Source: SHZI01 sp964407855
Lineage (GTDB): Bacteria; Pseudomonadota; Gammaproteobacteria; Steroidobacterales; GCA-2729495
Direction: 5' to 3'
DNA length: 64,000 nt
Assembly (NCBI GenBank): GCA_964407855.1
Contig: CAYOXI010000002.1
Location: 10,386-74,385, forward strand
This document shows positions 7,665 through 16,241 of the stretch, one piece after another. Both the position numbers and the translations under genes were made by a program. Within the stretch, counting starts at the first letter, position 1; every line of letters begins with the position of its first letter. The notes beneath the pieces were generated by a model. It searched no databases and was not told where the DNA came from. It saw nothing but the letters and a program-made list of their open reading frames with translations.

Positions 7665-8282
7665 CTAGAACCAGTTGTAGTTGAAGCTGATGCTGATCCG
7701 CTCGCCGGCCACCCGGTTCGGGGGCACTTCGTGCCGCAGCCAGCTTTCGAAGAGCACCAGGCTAGCCGGCTCTGCCGGGACCGTTACCCAGGTCTGATGG
7801 GTTCTGCCGGCCGTTGCCCGCCGCGGTGGCGCCGCCATGAAACGGTCCAGTCGGGGGTCCTCAAGCTTGAGGCCGGGGCAACCCCGGGGCGTGTGCACGT
7901 AGTAAGTGCCGCTCAGCGTCGCATGGGGGTGGAGGTGCGAGCCGTGGGTGCCGTACTGCTCCAGGATGTTGATCCAGCAGTCCGTCATCTGGAGTTCCCG
8001 GTCGGTAAGGTCGAGGGCCAGCGCCCGGGCGAAGGCCCGGACATGCCGCCGCAGTTTCAGTTCCAGGGTCCGGAAGGTGGATGACATCTGGTGCATCTGG
8101 CACAGGGAGCCATAGGAGGTGTAGCCCCGGGGGAAATTGCGCGCTGACCAGCGGCGCCCCGCCGCATCCTGTTCCCGTACCTGGCGGCACTCCCGGCGCA
8201 GTTCCCGGTTGAGGGACTGCCACCCCGTGTGGCGGAGCCGCGCCGTGTAGAGCGAAGTCGGGAAGAGGAGTTGCACCGGCAT
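7665..8282 (-). CDS. 2OG-Fe(II) oxygenase family protein (TIGR02466-like)
   Basis: A 205-residue protein with the features of the small 2-oxoglutarate/Fe(II) dioxygenase-like family often annotated as a putative 2OG-Fe(II) oxygenase. The HGSHLHPHATLSGTYYV segment holds candidate metal ligands His116/His118, LEDPRLD gives an acidic residue, WLRHEVPPN gives the distal His184, and RISISFN gives Arg195, expected to bind 2-oxoglutarate. The jelly-roll fold is inferred. Substrate is unknown; it lies 80 bp upstream of the Hcp-like gene on the same strand, so a shared transcript is possible. Members of this family are also found as phage accessory genes. Confidence 0.78.
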   Translation of the reverse strand: MPVQLLFPTSLYTARLRHTGWQSLNRELRRECRQVREQDAAGRRWSARNFPRGYTSYGSLCQMHQMSSTFRTLELKLRRHVRAFARALALDLTDRELQMTDCWINILEQYGTHGSHLHPHATLSGTYYVHTPRGCPGLKLEDPRLDRFMAAPPRRATAGRTHQTWVTVPAEPASLVLFESWLRHEVPPNRVAGERISISFNYNWF

Positions 8283-8405
8283 CGGGACAGCCTAACCGCC
8301 TACCTGGCGGCGGGAAAGTGGGTTCATGCCCGCGCGCCGGAGCGTCCGGGCGAATCAGGCTAAACTTCGTTGCGCAAGCCTGCAGTGTAGCCACGGCGAC
8401 CCCAC

Positions 8406-9572
8406 TTGGCAGCTTTCGACGACCTCCCGACCACCCTGGACGCACTCGCCAGGCGGCAGCTTTACCGCCGACGCCGGGTGGTGGAGAGCCCGGCTGGCCG
8501 GAAAATCCGCATCGATGACCGCAGCTTTCTGAACTTTGCCAGCAACGACTACCTCGGACTGGCCGCCGACGAGCGGGTCAGGGCTGCCTGTCGGCAGGGA
8601 CTGGAGCGCTGGGGCGTTGGCAGCGGTGCCTCCCACCTGGTCAGCGGCCATACCGCGGCCCACGAGGAACTGGAGGAGGCCCTCGCCGATTTCACCGGCC
8701 GGCCACGGACCCTGCTCTTCGGCAGCGGCTATGCCGCCAACCTGGGCACGATCAAGGCGCTGCTCGGTGCCCGGGACCAGGTCTGGCAGGACCGGCTGAA
8801 CCATGCCTCCCTGCTGGACGGTGGCTGGCTCTCGCGGGCCGCGTTTCACTGGTATGCCCACGGGGACACCGCCGACCTGGAGGCGCGACTCGCGGCGGGC
8901 GGCGACACCCCTGGCCGCCGGCTGATCGTCAGCGATGGCACCTTCAGCATGGATGGTGACCTCTGTCCGCTGCCGGAACTGGTGGCAACGGCCCGCCAAC
9001 ATGCTGCCTGGCTGATGATCGACGACGCTCACGGCTGTGGTGTGCATGGTCCGGGCGGCTGCGGCGTTGTCGACCCGGCGGTGCACGGCGTGGCGGAGGT
9101 GCCGGTGCTGGTGGGGACGCTCGGCAAGGCCTTCGGCACCGCGGGTGCCTTCGTCGCCGGCAGCGATGACCTGATCGAGACCCTGGTGCAGCGGGCGCGG
9201 ACCTACATCTACAGCACGGCCATGCCGCCGGCGCTGGCGGTCGCGACGCTGACCAGCCTGCACCTCGCCCGCACGGAGGACTGGCGGCGGGCAAAGCTGC
9301 AGGTGCTGATCGCGCGTTTCCGGGCCGGTGCCCTGCAGCTGGGCCTGCGCCTGCTGCCGTCGACCACACCGATCCAGCCGGTGATCCTCGGGGAGTCGGC
9401 GGCGGCGCTGGCACTGAGCAAGGCAATTGAGAGCCGCGGGATACTGGTGCCCGCGATCCGCCCGCCCACCGTGCCGGCCGGAACGGCCCGGCTGCGGGTG
9501 ACGCTGTCGGCAGCCCACGAGGAGGCCGATGTGGACCAGCTGCTGGCCGCCTTTGCGGACGCGGCGTCGTGA
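8406..9572 (+). CDS. bioF: 8-amino-7-oxononanoate synthase
   Basis: A 388-residue PLP enzyme that condenses pimeloyl-ACP (or -CoA) with alanine in biotin synthesis. Family marks are the FLNFASNDYLGLA opening, SGHTAAHEELE, the PLP-stacking HASLLDGG, the cofactor Asp in MIDDAHGCGVHG and the Schiff-base Lys241 in GTLGKAFGTAG. An in-frame stop at 8388 leaves TTG at 8406 as the only sensible start for a full-length N-terminus; no good Shine-Dalgarno is visible before it. First of three biotin genes; its TGA overlaps the bioD ATG (TGATG). Confidence 0.95.
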   Translation: MAAFDDLPTTLDALARRQLYRRRRVVESPAGRKIRIDDRSFLNFASNDYLGLAADERVRAACRQGLERWGVGSGASHLVSGHTAAHEELEEALADFTGRPRTLLFGSGYAANLGTIKALLGARDQVWQDRLNHASLLDGGWLSRAAFHWYAHGDTADLEARLAAGGDTPGRRLIVSDGTFSMDGDLCPLPELVATARQHAAWLMIDDAHGCGVHGPGGCGVVDPAVHGVAEVPVLVGTLGKAFGTAGAFVAGSDDLIETLVQRARTYIYSTAMPPALAVATLTSLHLARTEDWRRAKLQVLIARFRAGALQLGLRLLPSTTPIQPVILGESAAALALSKAIESRGILVPAIRPPTVPAGTARLRVTLSAAHEEADVDQLLAAFADAAS

Positions 9573-10261
9573 TGCCCCGCCGCTTCTTTGTCACCGGCAC
9601 GGACACCGGGGTGGGCAAGACCCTGGTCGCTGGCGCGCTGCTGCTGAATGCCCGTGCGCATGGTCTGCGCGCACTGGGCCTGAAACCGGTGGCCGCCGGC
9701 TGCCACCTGGCCTTCGACCGGCTGGTCAACGACGACGCACTGTTGCTGGCCGAACTGTCAGACGGCGCGCCGGACTACGGACTCGTCAACCCGGTGGCGC
9801 TGGCGCCGGCCATCGCCCCGCACCTGGCCGCCGCGGACTTGGGCCTGCAACTGCGCGCGGCCGATCTCATCCGGCACGTGCAGGCAGCCGAAGGTCGCGG
9901 CCACGAGGCCATCGTGGTCGAGGGTGCCGGTGGCTGGCTGGTGCCGCTCAATGCCACCGAGACCATGGCCGATCTCGCGACCGGGCTGGGTTATCCGGTG
10001 GTGCTGGTGGTCGGGATGCGGCTCGGTTGTCTGAATCATGCGCTGCTGAGCTGTGCTGCGATCCGCGCCGCCGGCCTGCCGCTGGCCGGCTGGGTGGCGA
10101 ATGTCCTGACGCCGGGCATGGAGGCGCTCGAAGAGAACATCGGCTGCCTGGAAGAGCGCCTGCCGGCCCTGCGACTCGGCACGATTCCGTTTCTGGCCGG
10201 CGGCGGCACCCCGGCGGCTGCCAATACCTGGCTGGATGGCACGAGTCTCTTTGGTGGCTGA
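9572..10261 (+). CDS. bioD: Dethiobiotin synthetase
   Basis: A 229-residue ATP-dependent carboxylase that closes the ureido ring of dethiobiotin from 7,8-diaminopelargonate and CO2. The P-loop FVTGTDTGVGKT is at the N-terminus, the substrate-contact GLKPVAAGC follows, and VVEGAGGWLVPL is the conserved phosphate/carbamate region. ATG at 9572 overlaps the bioF stop; a GTG one codon earlier is also in frame. Length is normal. It is cotranscribed with bioF and bioA. Confidence 0.95.
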   Translation: MPRRFFVTGTDTGVGKTLVAGALLLNARAHGLRALGLKPVAAGCHLAFDRLVNDDALLLAELSDGAPDYGLVNPVALAPAIAPHLAAADLGLQLRAADLIRHVQAAEGRGHEAIVVEGAGGWLVPLNATETMADLATGLGYPVVLVVGMRLGCLNHALLSCAAIRAAGLPLAGWVANVLTPGMEALEENIGCLEERLPALRLGTIPFLAGGGTPAAANTWLDGTSLFGG

Positions 10262-10262
10262 C

Positions 10263-11528
10263 ATGCTCGAGTTTGACCGCGACCACCTGTGGCACCCGTA
10301 CACGTCGGCGACGGCGCCGCTGCCGGCCTGGCCCGTGGCCTCGGCGGCCGGTGTGCGGCTGCGGCTCACCGACGGCCGCGAACTCATCGATGGCATGTCG
10401 TCCTGGTGGTGCGTGATCCATGGCTACAACCATCCCGAACTGAACGAGGCCATCCGCCAGCAGCTGGAGCGCACCGCCCACGTGATGTTCGGCGGACTCA
10501 CCCACGACCCGGCCGTCGCCCTCGGTGAGCAGCTGGTGGCGCTCACGCCGGAGCCGCTCCAGCATGTCTTCTTTGCGGATTCGGGCTCCGTGGCGGTCGA
10601 GGTGGCCATCAAGATGGCCCTGCAGTACTGGCAGGGGCGGGGCGAACCCCGGCGCAACCGCCTGCTTACCGTTCGCGGCGGCTATCACGGCGACACGTTC
10701 GGTGCCATGTCGGTCTGTGACCCGGTCAACGGCATGCACCGGCTGTTCGAGGGCGTGCTCACGCCCCAGCTGTTCGCGCCCCGCCCACGACCGCGTTTCG
10801 GGGAGGCGCTGGAACCCGGCGACCTGGCGGGGTTCAGCGCACTGCTCGACAGCCAGCAGGACAGCATCGCGGCCGTGATCCTCGAGCCCATCGTGCAGGG
10901 CGCGGGCGGCATGTGGTTCTACTCGGCTGACTGGCTGCGTGAGGCGGCGGCGCTCTGCCGGCATCACGGCGTGCTGCTGATCCTGGACGAAATCGCGACC
11001 GGCTTCGGCCGCACCGGCCGCCTCTTCGCCTGCGAGCATGCCGGCGTCGCGCCCGACATCCTGTGCCTCGGCAAGGCGCTCACCGGTGGCTACCTGAGCC
11101 TGGCCGCGACGCTCGCCACCCGCGAGGTCGCGGCGGGCATCTCGGCCGATGGTGGCGTGCTGATGCACGGTCCCACCTTCATGGCCAATCCGCTGGCGAC
11201 TGCGGTGGCGGCGCGGAGCGTGGCACTGCTGCTGGCCGGGCCCTGGCAGGCGCGCATCACCGCGATCGAGACCCAGCTGCGCCGGGAACTTGCGGTCTAC
11301 CGTGACCACCCGGCTGTCGCCGATGTGCGCGTCCTCGGCGCGATTGGCGTGGTCGAGACCCGGGAGCCGGTGGATGTGGCCGCAGTCCAGAGGCGTTTCG
11401 TCGACGCGGGCGTCTGGATCCGGCCCTTCGGGCGGCTGCTCTACCTGATGCCGCCCTATGTGATCGGGGCCGACGACCTGTCGCAGCTCACGGCGGCGAT
11501 CGGTCTCGCGCTGCCTGATGCGGGCTAG
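10263..11528 (+). CDS. bioA: Adenosylmethionine-8-amino-7-oxononanoate aminotransferase
   Basis: A 421-residue class III aminotransferase that uses SAM as amino donor to make 7,8-diaminopelargonate. Diagnostic features are HLWHPYTS near the N-terminus, MSSWWCVIHGYNHPEL (the WW pair lines the SAM/KAPA site), YHGDTFGAMSV, the LILDEIATGFGRTG cofactor site and Lys271 in LGKALTGGY. Starts one base after the bioD stop. No bioB, bioC or bioH is in the window, so this is a bioF-bioD-bioA group separated from the rest of the pathway. Its TAG lies in a CTAG shared with the stop of the convergent permease gene. Confidence 0.95.
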   Translation: MLEFDRDHLWHPYTSATAPLPAWPVASAAGVRLRLTDGRELIDGMSSWWCVIHGYNHPELNEAIRQQLERTAHVMFGGLTHDPAVALGEQLVALTPEPLQHVFFADSGSVAVEVAIKMALQYWQGRGEPRRNRLLTVRGGYHGDTFGAMSVCDPVNGMHRLFEGVLTPQLFAPRPRPRFGEALEPGDLAGFSALLDSQQDSIAAVILEPIVQGAGGMWFYSADWLREAAALCRHHGVLLILDEIATGFGRTGRLFACEHAGVAPDILCLGKALTGGYLSLAATLATREVAAGISADGGVLMHGPTFMANPLATAVAARSVALLLAGPWQARITAIETQLRRELAVYRDHPAVADVRVLGAIGVVETREPVDVAAVQRRFVDAGVWIRPFGRLLYLMPPYVIGADDLSQLTAAIGLALPDAG

Positions 11529-12733
11529 TCGTAGCGCAGGGCAACGATGGGGTCGAGCTTCGCCGCCTTGCGCGCCGGCCAGATGCCGAAGAACAGCCCC
11601 ACCAGCGCACTGAAGCCGAAGGCCAGGGCAACCGCGGTCGGCGAGATCGCCATGCTCCAGCCGGCGAAGCGGGCAATGAGCGCCGTGACGCCGGCGCCGA
11701 GCGCAATGCCGATCGCGCCGCCGAGCAGGCACAGCACCATCGCCTCGACCACGAACTGCACCATGATGTTGGTACCACTCGCGCCGAGCGCCTTGCGGAT
11801 CCCGATCTCGCGCGTCCGTTCGGTGACGGTGACCAGCATGATGTTCATGATGCCGATGCCGCCCACGACCAGGCTGATGCTGGCGATTCCCGCCAGCAGG
11901 ATTGCGAAGATGTTGGCGGCCGCCTCACGCACATTCAGGAACTGGCGGGGATCGGAGATGCTGAAGTCGTTGTTCCGGCCAGGCAGGATCTGGTGTTCGC
12001 GGCGCAAGACCCGCTCGATATCGACGATGGCCCGCTCCATGCTGCTGCCCGGCGCTGTCTGGGCGCTGATCGAGTCCAGCCGGTCGGTGCCGAAGATGCG
12101 GAAACGTGCGGTGTTGAACGGGATCCAGACCTGGTCATCCACGTTGCGAAAGCCCGTGGAGCCCTTCTCCGCGAACACGCCGGCGACCGCGAACGGAATG
12201 CCGTTGATATAGATGGTCTGGTCCCGGATCGCGGCTTCGCTGCTGCCAAGCTTGCCGGCCACTGCGGCGCCCAGCACGGCCACCGGCCGGCGGTTGGCGT
12301 CCTCGGCCCGGGTGAACATCCGTCCGGACGTAAGCTGGTAGCCCTGCACGTCGGCAAAGTTCGGCGTTGCACCGATGATCCGCAGGTTCTCGTTCTTCGC
12401 TCCCAGCTTGACCTGCAGCTGGCCCACCAGCTCCGGGACGACTGCCACGACCGATGGAGCATCCCGGGCGATGGCCTCGGCGTCCCGCATTGTCAGGGCG
12501 TTGCCGGTCTGGGCGACGCCCATGCGCATGAAGCTGCCCGACCGGATGTTCAGCAGGCTCGCACCCAGGTCATCGATCTGCTGGTCCACGGCTGCCTTGG
12601 CGCCGGAGCCGATGGCGATCATCGTGATCACCGAGGCCACGCCAATGATGATGCCGAGCATGGTGAGAAAGGCCCGGAACAGGTTGGCCCGCACCGACTG
12701 GAGGGCGACCATCACCATCTCGAGGACCAGCAT
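11525..12733 (-). CDS. ABC transporter permease, MacB/FtsX type
   Basis: A 402-residue inner-membrane protein with one N-terminal transmembrane helix (about 17-45, LFRAFLTMLGIIIGVASV), a periplasmic MacB-PCD domain of ~220 residues, and three C-terminal helices beginning near AANIFAILLAGIASISLVVG and including TERTREIGIRKALGA, the conserved FtsX coupling helix. This is the permease half of a MacAB-type tripartite pump; unlike E. coli MacB the ATPase is a separate gene. Four bases after the MacA-like gene and last in the 14718-11525 operon. Substrate (macrolide, peptide, lipoprotein or siderophore) is not evident. Confidence 0.92.
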   Translation of the reverse strand: MLVLEMVMVALQSVRANLFRAFLTMLGIIIGVASVITMIAIGSGAKAAVDQQIDDLGASLLNIRSGSFMRMGVAQTGNALTMRDAEAIARDAPSVVAVVPELVGQLQVKLGAKNENLRIIGATPNFADVQGYQLTSGRMFTRAEDANRRPVAVLGAAVAGKLGSSEAAIRDQTIYINGIPFAVAGVFAEKGSTGFRNVDDQVWIPFNTARFRIFGTDRLDSISAQTAPGSSMERAIVDIERVLRREHQILPGRNNDFSISDPRQFLNVREAAANIFAILLAGIASISLVVGGIGIMNIMLVTVTERTREIGIRKALGASGTNIMVQFVVEAMVLCLLGGAIGIALGAGVTALIARFAGWSMAISPTAVALAFGFSALVGLFFGIWPARKAAKLDPIVALRYD

Positions 12734-12736
12734 GGC

Positions 12737-14035
12737 TCAGTTCCCCTGCGACCGGCTGCCGCTGCCGCCCATGCCAGGCATGCCGGTGAACTGGCGCATC
12801 TGCTGCTGGAAGCGCTGCTGGTTCTCGACAAGCCCGGAGCTGGGCAGCAGGAAGACCTCGTCGCCGTCGTTCAGGCCACCAAGCACCTCGCTGTAGTCCA
12901 GGTCGGTGACGCCGGTGGCCACTTCCACTGCCACGGGCTTCCCCGCCCGCAGTGCGAACACCCAGTAGCGGTTGCCGAATTCATAAGTGGCGTCGGCCGA
13001 CCCGGAACCCGCGCCGCGGCTCGCGGTTGCGGGCAGGGCGTTGGCCTGCAACTGGGCCCGGGCAGTCGCCTCGTCGAGTCCCACCAGCGCCGCCGACGTC
13101 GCCAGGTCCCGGTTGGTGCGCAGGGCTCCGGTGGGTACGGCCAGCACGTTGTTGCGCTCGGTCACCAGCACGGCAACCTCGGCATTCATGCCGGGCTTCA
13201 GCAGGCCCGCCTCGTTGTCCAGCATCACCCGCACGGCAAAGGTGGTGACGGTCTGCTCGGCCAGGGCCTGGGGTTCGATCTTCTGCACCTTGCCGCGGAA
13301 GGGCTGGTTCGGAAAGGCGGTCACCGTGACCGTGGCCTCCTGCCCGGGGGTAATCTTGCCGATATCAGTTTCATCCACCAGCGTGCGGACCTGGACGGTG
13401 GTCAGGTCGGCCATCTTGAGCAGCAGCGTGCCGCCGCCGACATCCATGGTTGGCGAGGAGATCACCTGGCCTTCCTCGACCAGCTTCTCGATGATCGTGC
13501 CGGTGGTGGGTGCCCGCAGGTCGGTATCGTCAAGCTGAATCCGGGCAGTTTCGACCGCCACCTGGGAGCGCACGACCTCGGCCTTCGAGTTGGCGAGCTC
13601 CAGCTGGGCCTGCTCGAAGTCCACCTCGTTGAGGATCCGCTCTTCCAGCAGGGCCGCCGCGCGGCGCGCCTGGGCCTCGGCGATCGAGCGCCGGGCCCGG
13701 GCCGCCTCAAGCTGGGCCACGGCCTGCGCCAGCGCGTTCTGGGGCGTGCGCTTGTCGATCTGCACCAGCAGCGTGCCGGCTGTCACAACCTGGCCCGTTT
13801 CCCCCTGGATCTTCAGGATCTGTCCGGAGGCCTTGGATTTGAGTTCGACGGTGATGGCGGGCTCGATCTGTCCGGTGGCCTCGACGGCCACGCGGATATC
13901 CCGCTTGCCCACCGGGGCTGTCTGGTAGATGGCCGGCCCCTTGGAGCCGCCTTGGTCGCAGCCGGCGAGCCCGGCCGTCAGCACGAGGGCGAGCACGGCT
14001 GCCGGCGCGGGTAGCGCCAGGGTCTTGATCTTCAT
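12737..14035 (-). CDS. Periplasmic adaptor (membrane fusion) protein, MacA-like lipoprotein
   Basis: A 432-residue HlyD/MacA family adaptor linking the permease to an outer membrane channel. The N-terminus carries a lipoprotein signal ending in the lipobox LAGC (Cys26), so it is probably lipid-anchored, whereas E. coli MacA has a transmembrane helix. Then come the lipoyl half-motifs, an alpha-helical hairpin (about 100-170, rich in Ala, Arg and Glu), the second lipoyl half (APTTGTIIEKLVEEGQ), a beta-barrel and a membrane-proximal domain. The C-terminal ~30 residues are Gln-, Met- and Gly-rich. ATGA overlap with the upstream ATPase gene. Confidence 0.92.
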   Translation of the reverse strand: MKIKTLALPAPAAVLALVLTAGLAGCDQGGSKGPAIYQTAPVGKRDIRVAVEATGQIEPAITVELKSKASGQILKIQGETGQVVTAGTLLVQIDKRTPQNALAQAVAQLEAARARRSIAEAQARRAAALLEERILNEVDFEQAQLELANSKAEVVRSQVAVETARIQLDDTDLRAPTTGTIIEKLVEEGQVISSPTMDVGGGTLLLKMADLTTVQVRTLVDETDIGKITPGQEATVTVTAFPNQPFRGKVQKIEPQALAEQTVTTFAVRVMLDNEAGLLKPGMNAEVAVLVTERNNVLAVPTGALRTNRDLATSAALVGLDEATARAQLQANALPATASRGAGSGSADATYEFGNRYWVFALRAGKPVAVEVATGVTDLDYSEVLGGLNDGDEVFLLPSSGLVENQQRFQQQMRQFTGMPGMGGSGSRSQGN

Positions 14036-14718
14036 TCACTACCTTTCCGGGGATGGCGTGTATCCGATTCGATGCGTCCGTCCAGCAGCCGGACGGTACG
14101 CTCCGCGTTGGCCGCCACGTCTGCATCGTGGGTCACCAGCACGATGGTATTGCCCGCCGCGTGCAGGTGGGCAAACAGGGCAAGGATTTCGACGGCGGTG
14201 GCGGAGTCAAGGTTCCCGGTGGGTTCGTCGGCGAGCAGCAGGCTGGGCCGGGTGACCAGGGCGCGGGCCACCGCCACACGCTGGCGCTGGCCGCCGGACA
14301 GTTCCGATGGCCGGTGATGCAGGCGGTGCTGCAGGCCGACTTCCTCCAGCGCGAGGCGGGCGCGTTCGAGGCGCGCGCGCCGGGGGATGCCCGCATAGAT
14401 CAGCGGCAGTTCCACGTTGTGCAGGGCATCGGCCCGGGACAGCAGGTTGAAGGTCTGGAAGATGAAGCCGATCTCCCGGTTGCGCAGGCCTGCGAGCCGG
14501 GAGTCGTTGAGTTCGGACACCCGGTTGCCGTTCAGCCAGTACTCACCGGCATCGGGGCGGTCGAGGCAGCCAATGATGTTCATCAGGGTGGACTTGCCCG
14601 ACCCGGACGGGCCCATGATCGCCACGTACTCGCCCCGGCGGATGGTCAGGTCCAGCGCCTGCAGGGCGCGGACCACGGTATCCCCCATGGGGAAGCTCCG
14701 CTCCAGCTTTTGGGTCAC
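14032..14718 (-). CDS. ABC transporter ATP-binding protein, MacB/LolD type
   Basis: A 228-residue ABC ATPase: Walker A GPSGSGKST, Q-loop FIFQTFNLL, signature LSGGQRQRVAVARAL, Walker B LLLADEPTGNLDS and H-switch VLVTHD. The MNIIGCLDRPDAGEY stretch is typical of MacB/LolD/FtsE-like transporters working with FtsX-type permeases. The GTG at 14718 gives a standard N-terminus (VTQKLERSF); a TTG at 14772 would add 18 residues. First gene of a three-gene efflux operon and divergent from the aldehyde dehydrogenase gene, so the ~78-bp gap holds both promoters. Confidence 0.92.
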   Translation of the reverse strand: MTQKLERSFPMGDTVVRALQALDLTIRRGEYVAIMGPSGSGKSTLMNIIGCLDRPDAGEYWLNGNRVSELNDSRLAGLRNREIGFIFQTFNLLSRADALHNVELPLIYAGIPRRARLERARLALEEVGLQHRLHHRPSELSGGQRQRVAVARALVTRPSLLLADEPTGNLDSATAVEILALFAHLHAAGNTIVLVTHDADVAANAERTVRLLDGRIESDTRHPRKGSE

Positions 14719-14796
14719 AATGACCTGATCGGGGCCCGGGCTGTGCTCCGGGCTGAGTAGGGCTGCGTTCAAGTCATCTGACCAGGGTAAAGACCG

Positions 14797-16230
14797 ATGT
14801 ACGACAGGACCCGATTCTATATCGGGGGCGAGTGGGTCGCCCCGCTTGACGGCCGGGACTTTCCCGTGGTCAATCCGGCCACGGAGCAGGTGATCGGCCG
14901 CATCTCCCTCGGCAGTGCCGCCGACCTCGACCGCGCGGCCCGGGCTGCCAGGGCCGCGTTTCCGGCCTGGGCCGCCACCAGCCTGGACGAGCGCCGGGCG
15001 CTGATCGGCCGGATCATCGAGGTATTCCGCCGCCGCTACGACGATGTTGCAGCGGCAATATCCGACGAGATGGGCGCCCCCCTTGCCTTTGCGAAGCGGT
15101 CGCAGGCCCGGCTCGGCATCGGTCATCTGGCCACGGTACTGGAGGTACTGGCGGACTTCCCCTTCACCGAGGACCGGCCCGGGTTGCGGCTGGTGCGGGA
15201 ACCCGTGGGGGTGTGTGGCTTCATCACGCCCTGGAACTGGCCCATCAACCAGATTGCCTGCAAGGTGGCCCCGGCGCTGGCAGCCGGTTGCACGATGGTG
15301 CTCAAGCCCAGCGAGATTGCGCCGCTGTCCGCCACCGTCTTTGCCGAGATCCTGCACGAGGCTGGTGTGCCGGCCGGCGTCTTCAACCTGGTGCACGGCG
15401 ACGGTGCCGGCGTCGGCCAGGCGCTGGCCACCCATCCGGAGATCGACATGGTGTCCTTCACCGGTTCCACCCGGGCCGGCGTCGCGGTGGCCAAGGCCGG
15501 TGCCGACACCGTGAAGCGGGTCCACCAGGAACTGGGCGGCAAGTCGCCGCTGGTGATCCTGGATGAGGCGATTCTCGAGGCGGCGGTGCGCTGGGGCGTG
15601 GACGACTGCTTCAGCAACAGTGGCCAGTCCTGCAATGCGCCTACCCGGATGCTGGTGCCGGCCAGGCTGCATGACCGGGCCGCTGTGCTGGCGCGCGAAC
15701 TTGCCGAGGAGATGGTGGTGGGCGACCCGCGGGACGAGCGTACGCAGCTCGGTCCGGTCGTGAGCCAGTTGCAGTACGACAGGATCCAGCGCCTGATCGG
15801 CATCGGCATCGACGAAGGTGCCACGCTGCTTGCCGGTGGACCGGGTCGCCCGGCCGGACTCGACGGGGGCTTCTATGTGCGTCCCACCGTCTTTGGCGGT
15901 GTCCGCAACGACATGACGATTGCCCGTGAGGAAATCTTCGGTCCCGTGCTTGCGCTGCTGCCGTTCAGCGATGAGGAGGAGGCGCTCAGAATTGCCAACG
16001 ACACGCCCTATGGACTCGCAGCCTATGTCTTCGCAACCGATCCGGTAGTGGCCCGCCGGGCAGCAGGCCGGATCCGCGCAGGCATGGTGCACATCAATGG
16101 CGCGCCGATGGCGTTGAACGCACCCTTTGGCGGGTTCAAGCAGTCCGGCAACGGCCGCGAGTGGGGCGAGTTTGGCCTGGCTGACTTCGTGGAGCTCAAG
16201 GTGATCCTGGGCTACGAAGGCAAGGGCTAA
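14797..16230 (+). CDS. NAD(P)-dependent aldehyde dehydrogenase
   Basis: A 477-residue class of aldehyde dehydrogenase with all catalytic parts: Asn147 in TPWNWP, the cofactor loop FTGSTRAG, the general base Glu245 in QELGGKSP, and the nucleophile Cys279 in NSGQSCNAPTRM. The C-terminal EIFGPVLALLPF and NAPFGGFKQSGNGRE are also typical. The sequence resembles the broad aromatic/aliphatic group often labelled with 3-succinoylsemialdehyde-pyridine dehydrogenase, but substrate cannot be assigned. The next gene, avtA, begins 11 bp after its stop, so the two probably form an operon. Confidence 0.9.
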   Translation: MYDRTRFYIGGEWVAPLDGRDFPVVNPATEQVIGRISLGSAADLDRAARAARAAFPAWAATSLDERRALIGRIIEVFRRRYDDVAAAISDEMGAPLAFAKRSQARLGIGHLATVLEVLADFPFTEDRPGLRLVREPVGVCGFITPWNWPINQIACKVAPALAAGCTMVLKPSEIAPLSATVFAEILHEAGVPAGVFNLVHGDGAGVGQALATHPEIDMVSFTGSTRAGVAVAKAGADTVKRVHQELGGKSPLVILDEAILEAAVRWGVDDCFSNSGQSCNAPTRMLVPARLHDRAAVLARELAEEMVVGDPRDERTQLGPVVSQLQYDRIQRLIGIGIDEGATLLAGGPGRPAGLDGGFYVRPTVFGGVRNDMTIAREEIFGPVLALLPFSDEEEALRIANDTPYGLAAYVFATDPVVARRAAGRIRAGMVHINGAPMALNAPFGGFKQSGNGREWGEFGLADFVELKVILGYEGKG

Positions 16231-16241
16231 GACGGCAAGGC

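Noticed and set aside
8283..8405. BirA operator upstream of bioF
   Set aside because: No TTGTAAACC-type half site with its inverted partner is visible; the AT-richer stretch near 8360 does not form the palindrome.
9948..11732. A ~590-codon open frame antisense to bioA and the permease gene
   Set aside because: High GC content leaves long stop-free antisense frames; the translation is Arg/His/Gly-rich, low in hydrophobic order and matches no family, while the opposite strand encodes clear biotin genes.
11993..14014. A ~670-codon plus-strand frame opposite the MacAB-like genes
   Set aside because: It is a shadow: repetitive, rich in His and Gly, no signal or domain, whereas the minus strand carries a coherent ABC operon.
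14773..16092. N-terminal extension of the ABC ATPase frame to 686 codons
   Set aside because: The extra part lies opposite the aldehyde dehydrogenase gene and has no domain; the ATPase domain starts at about 14718.
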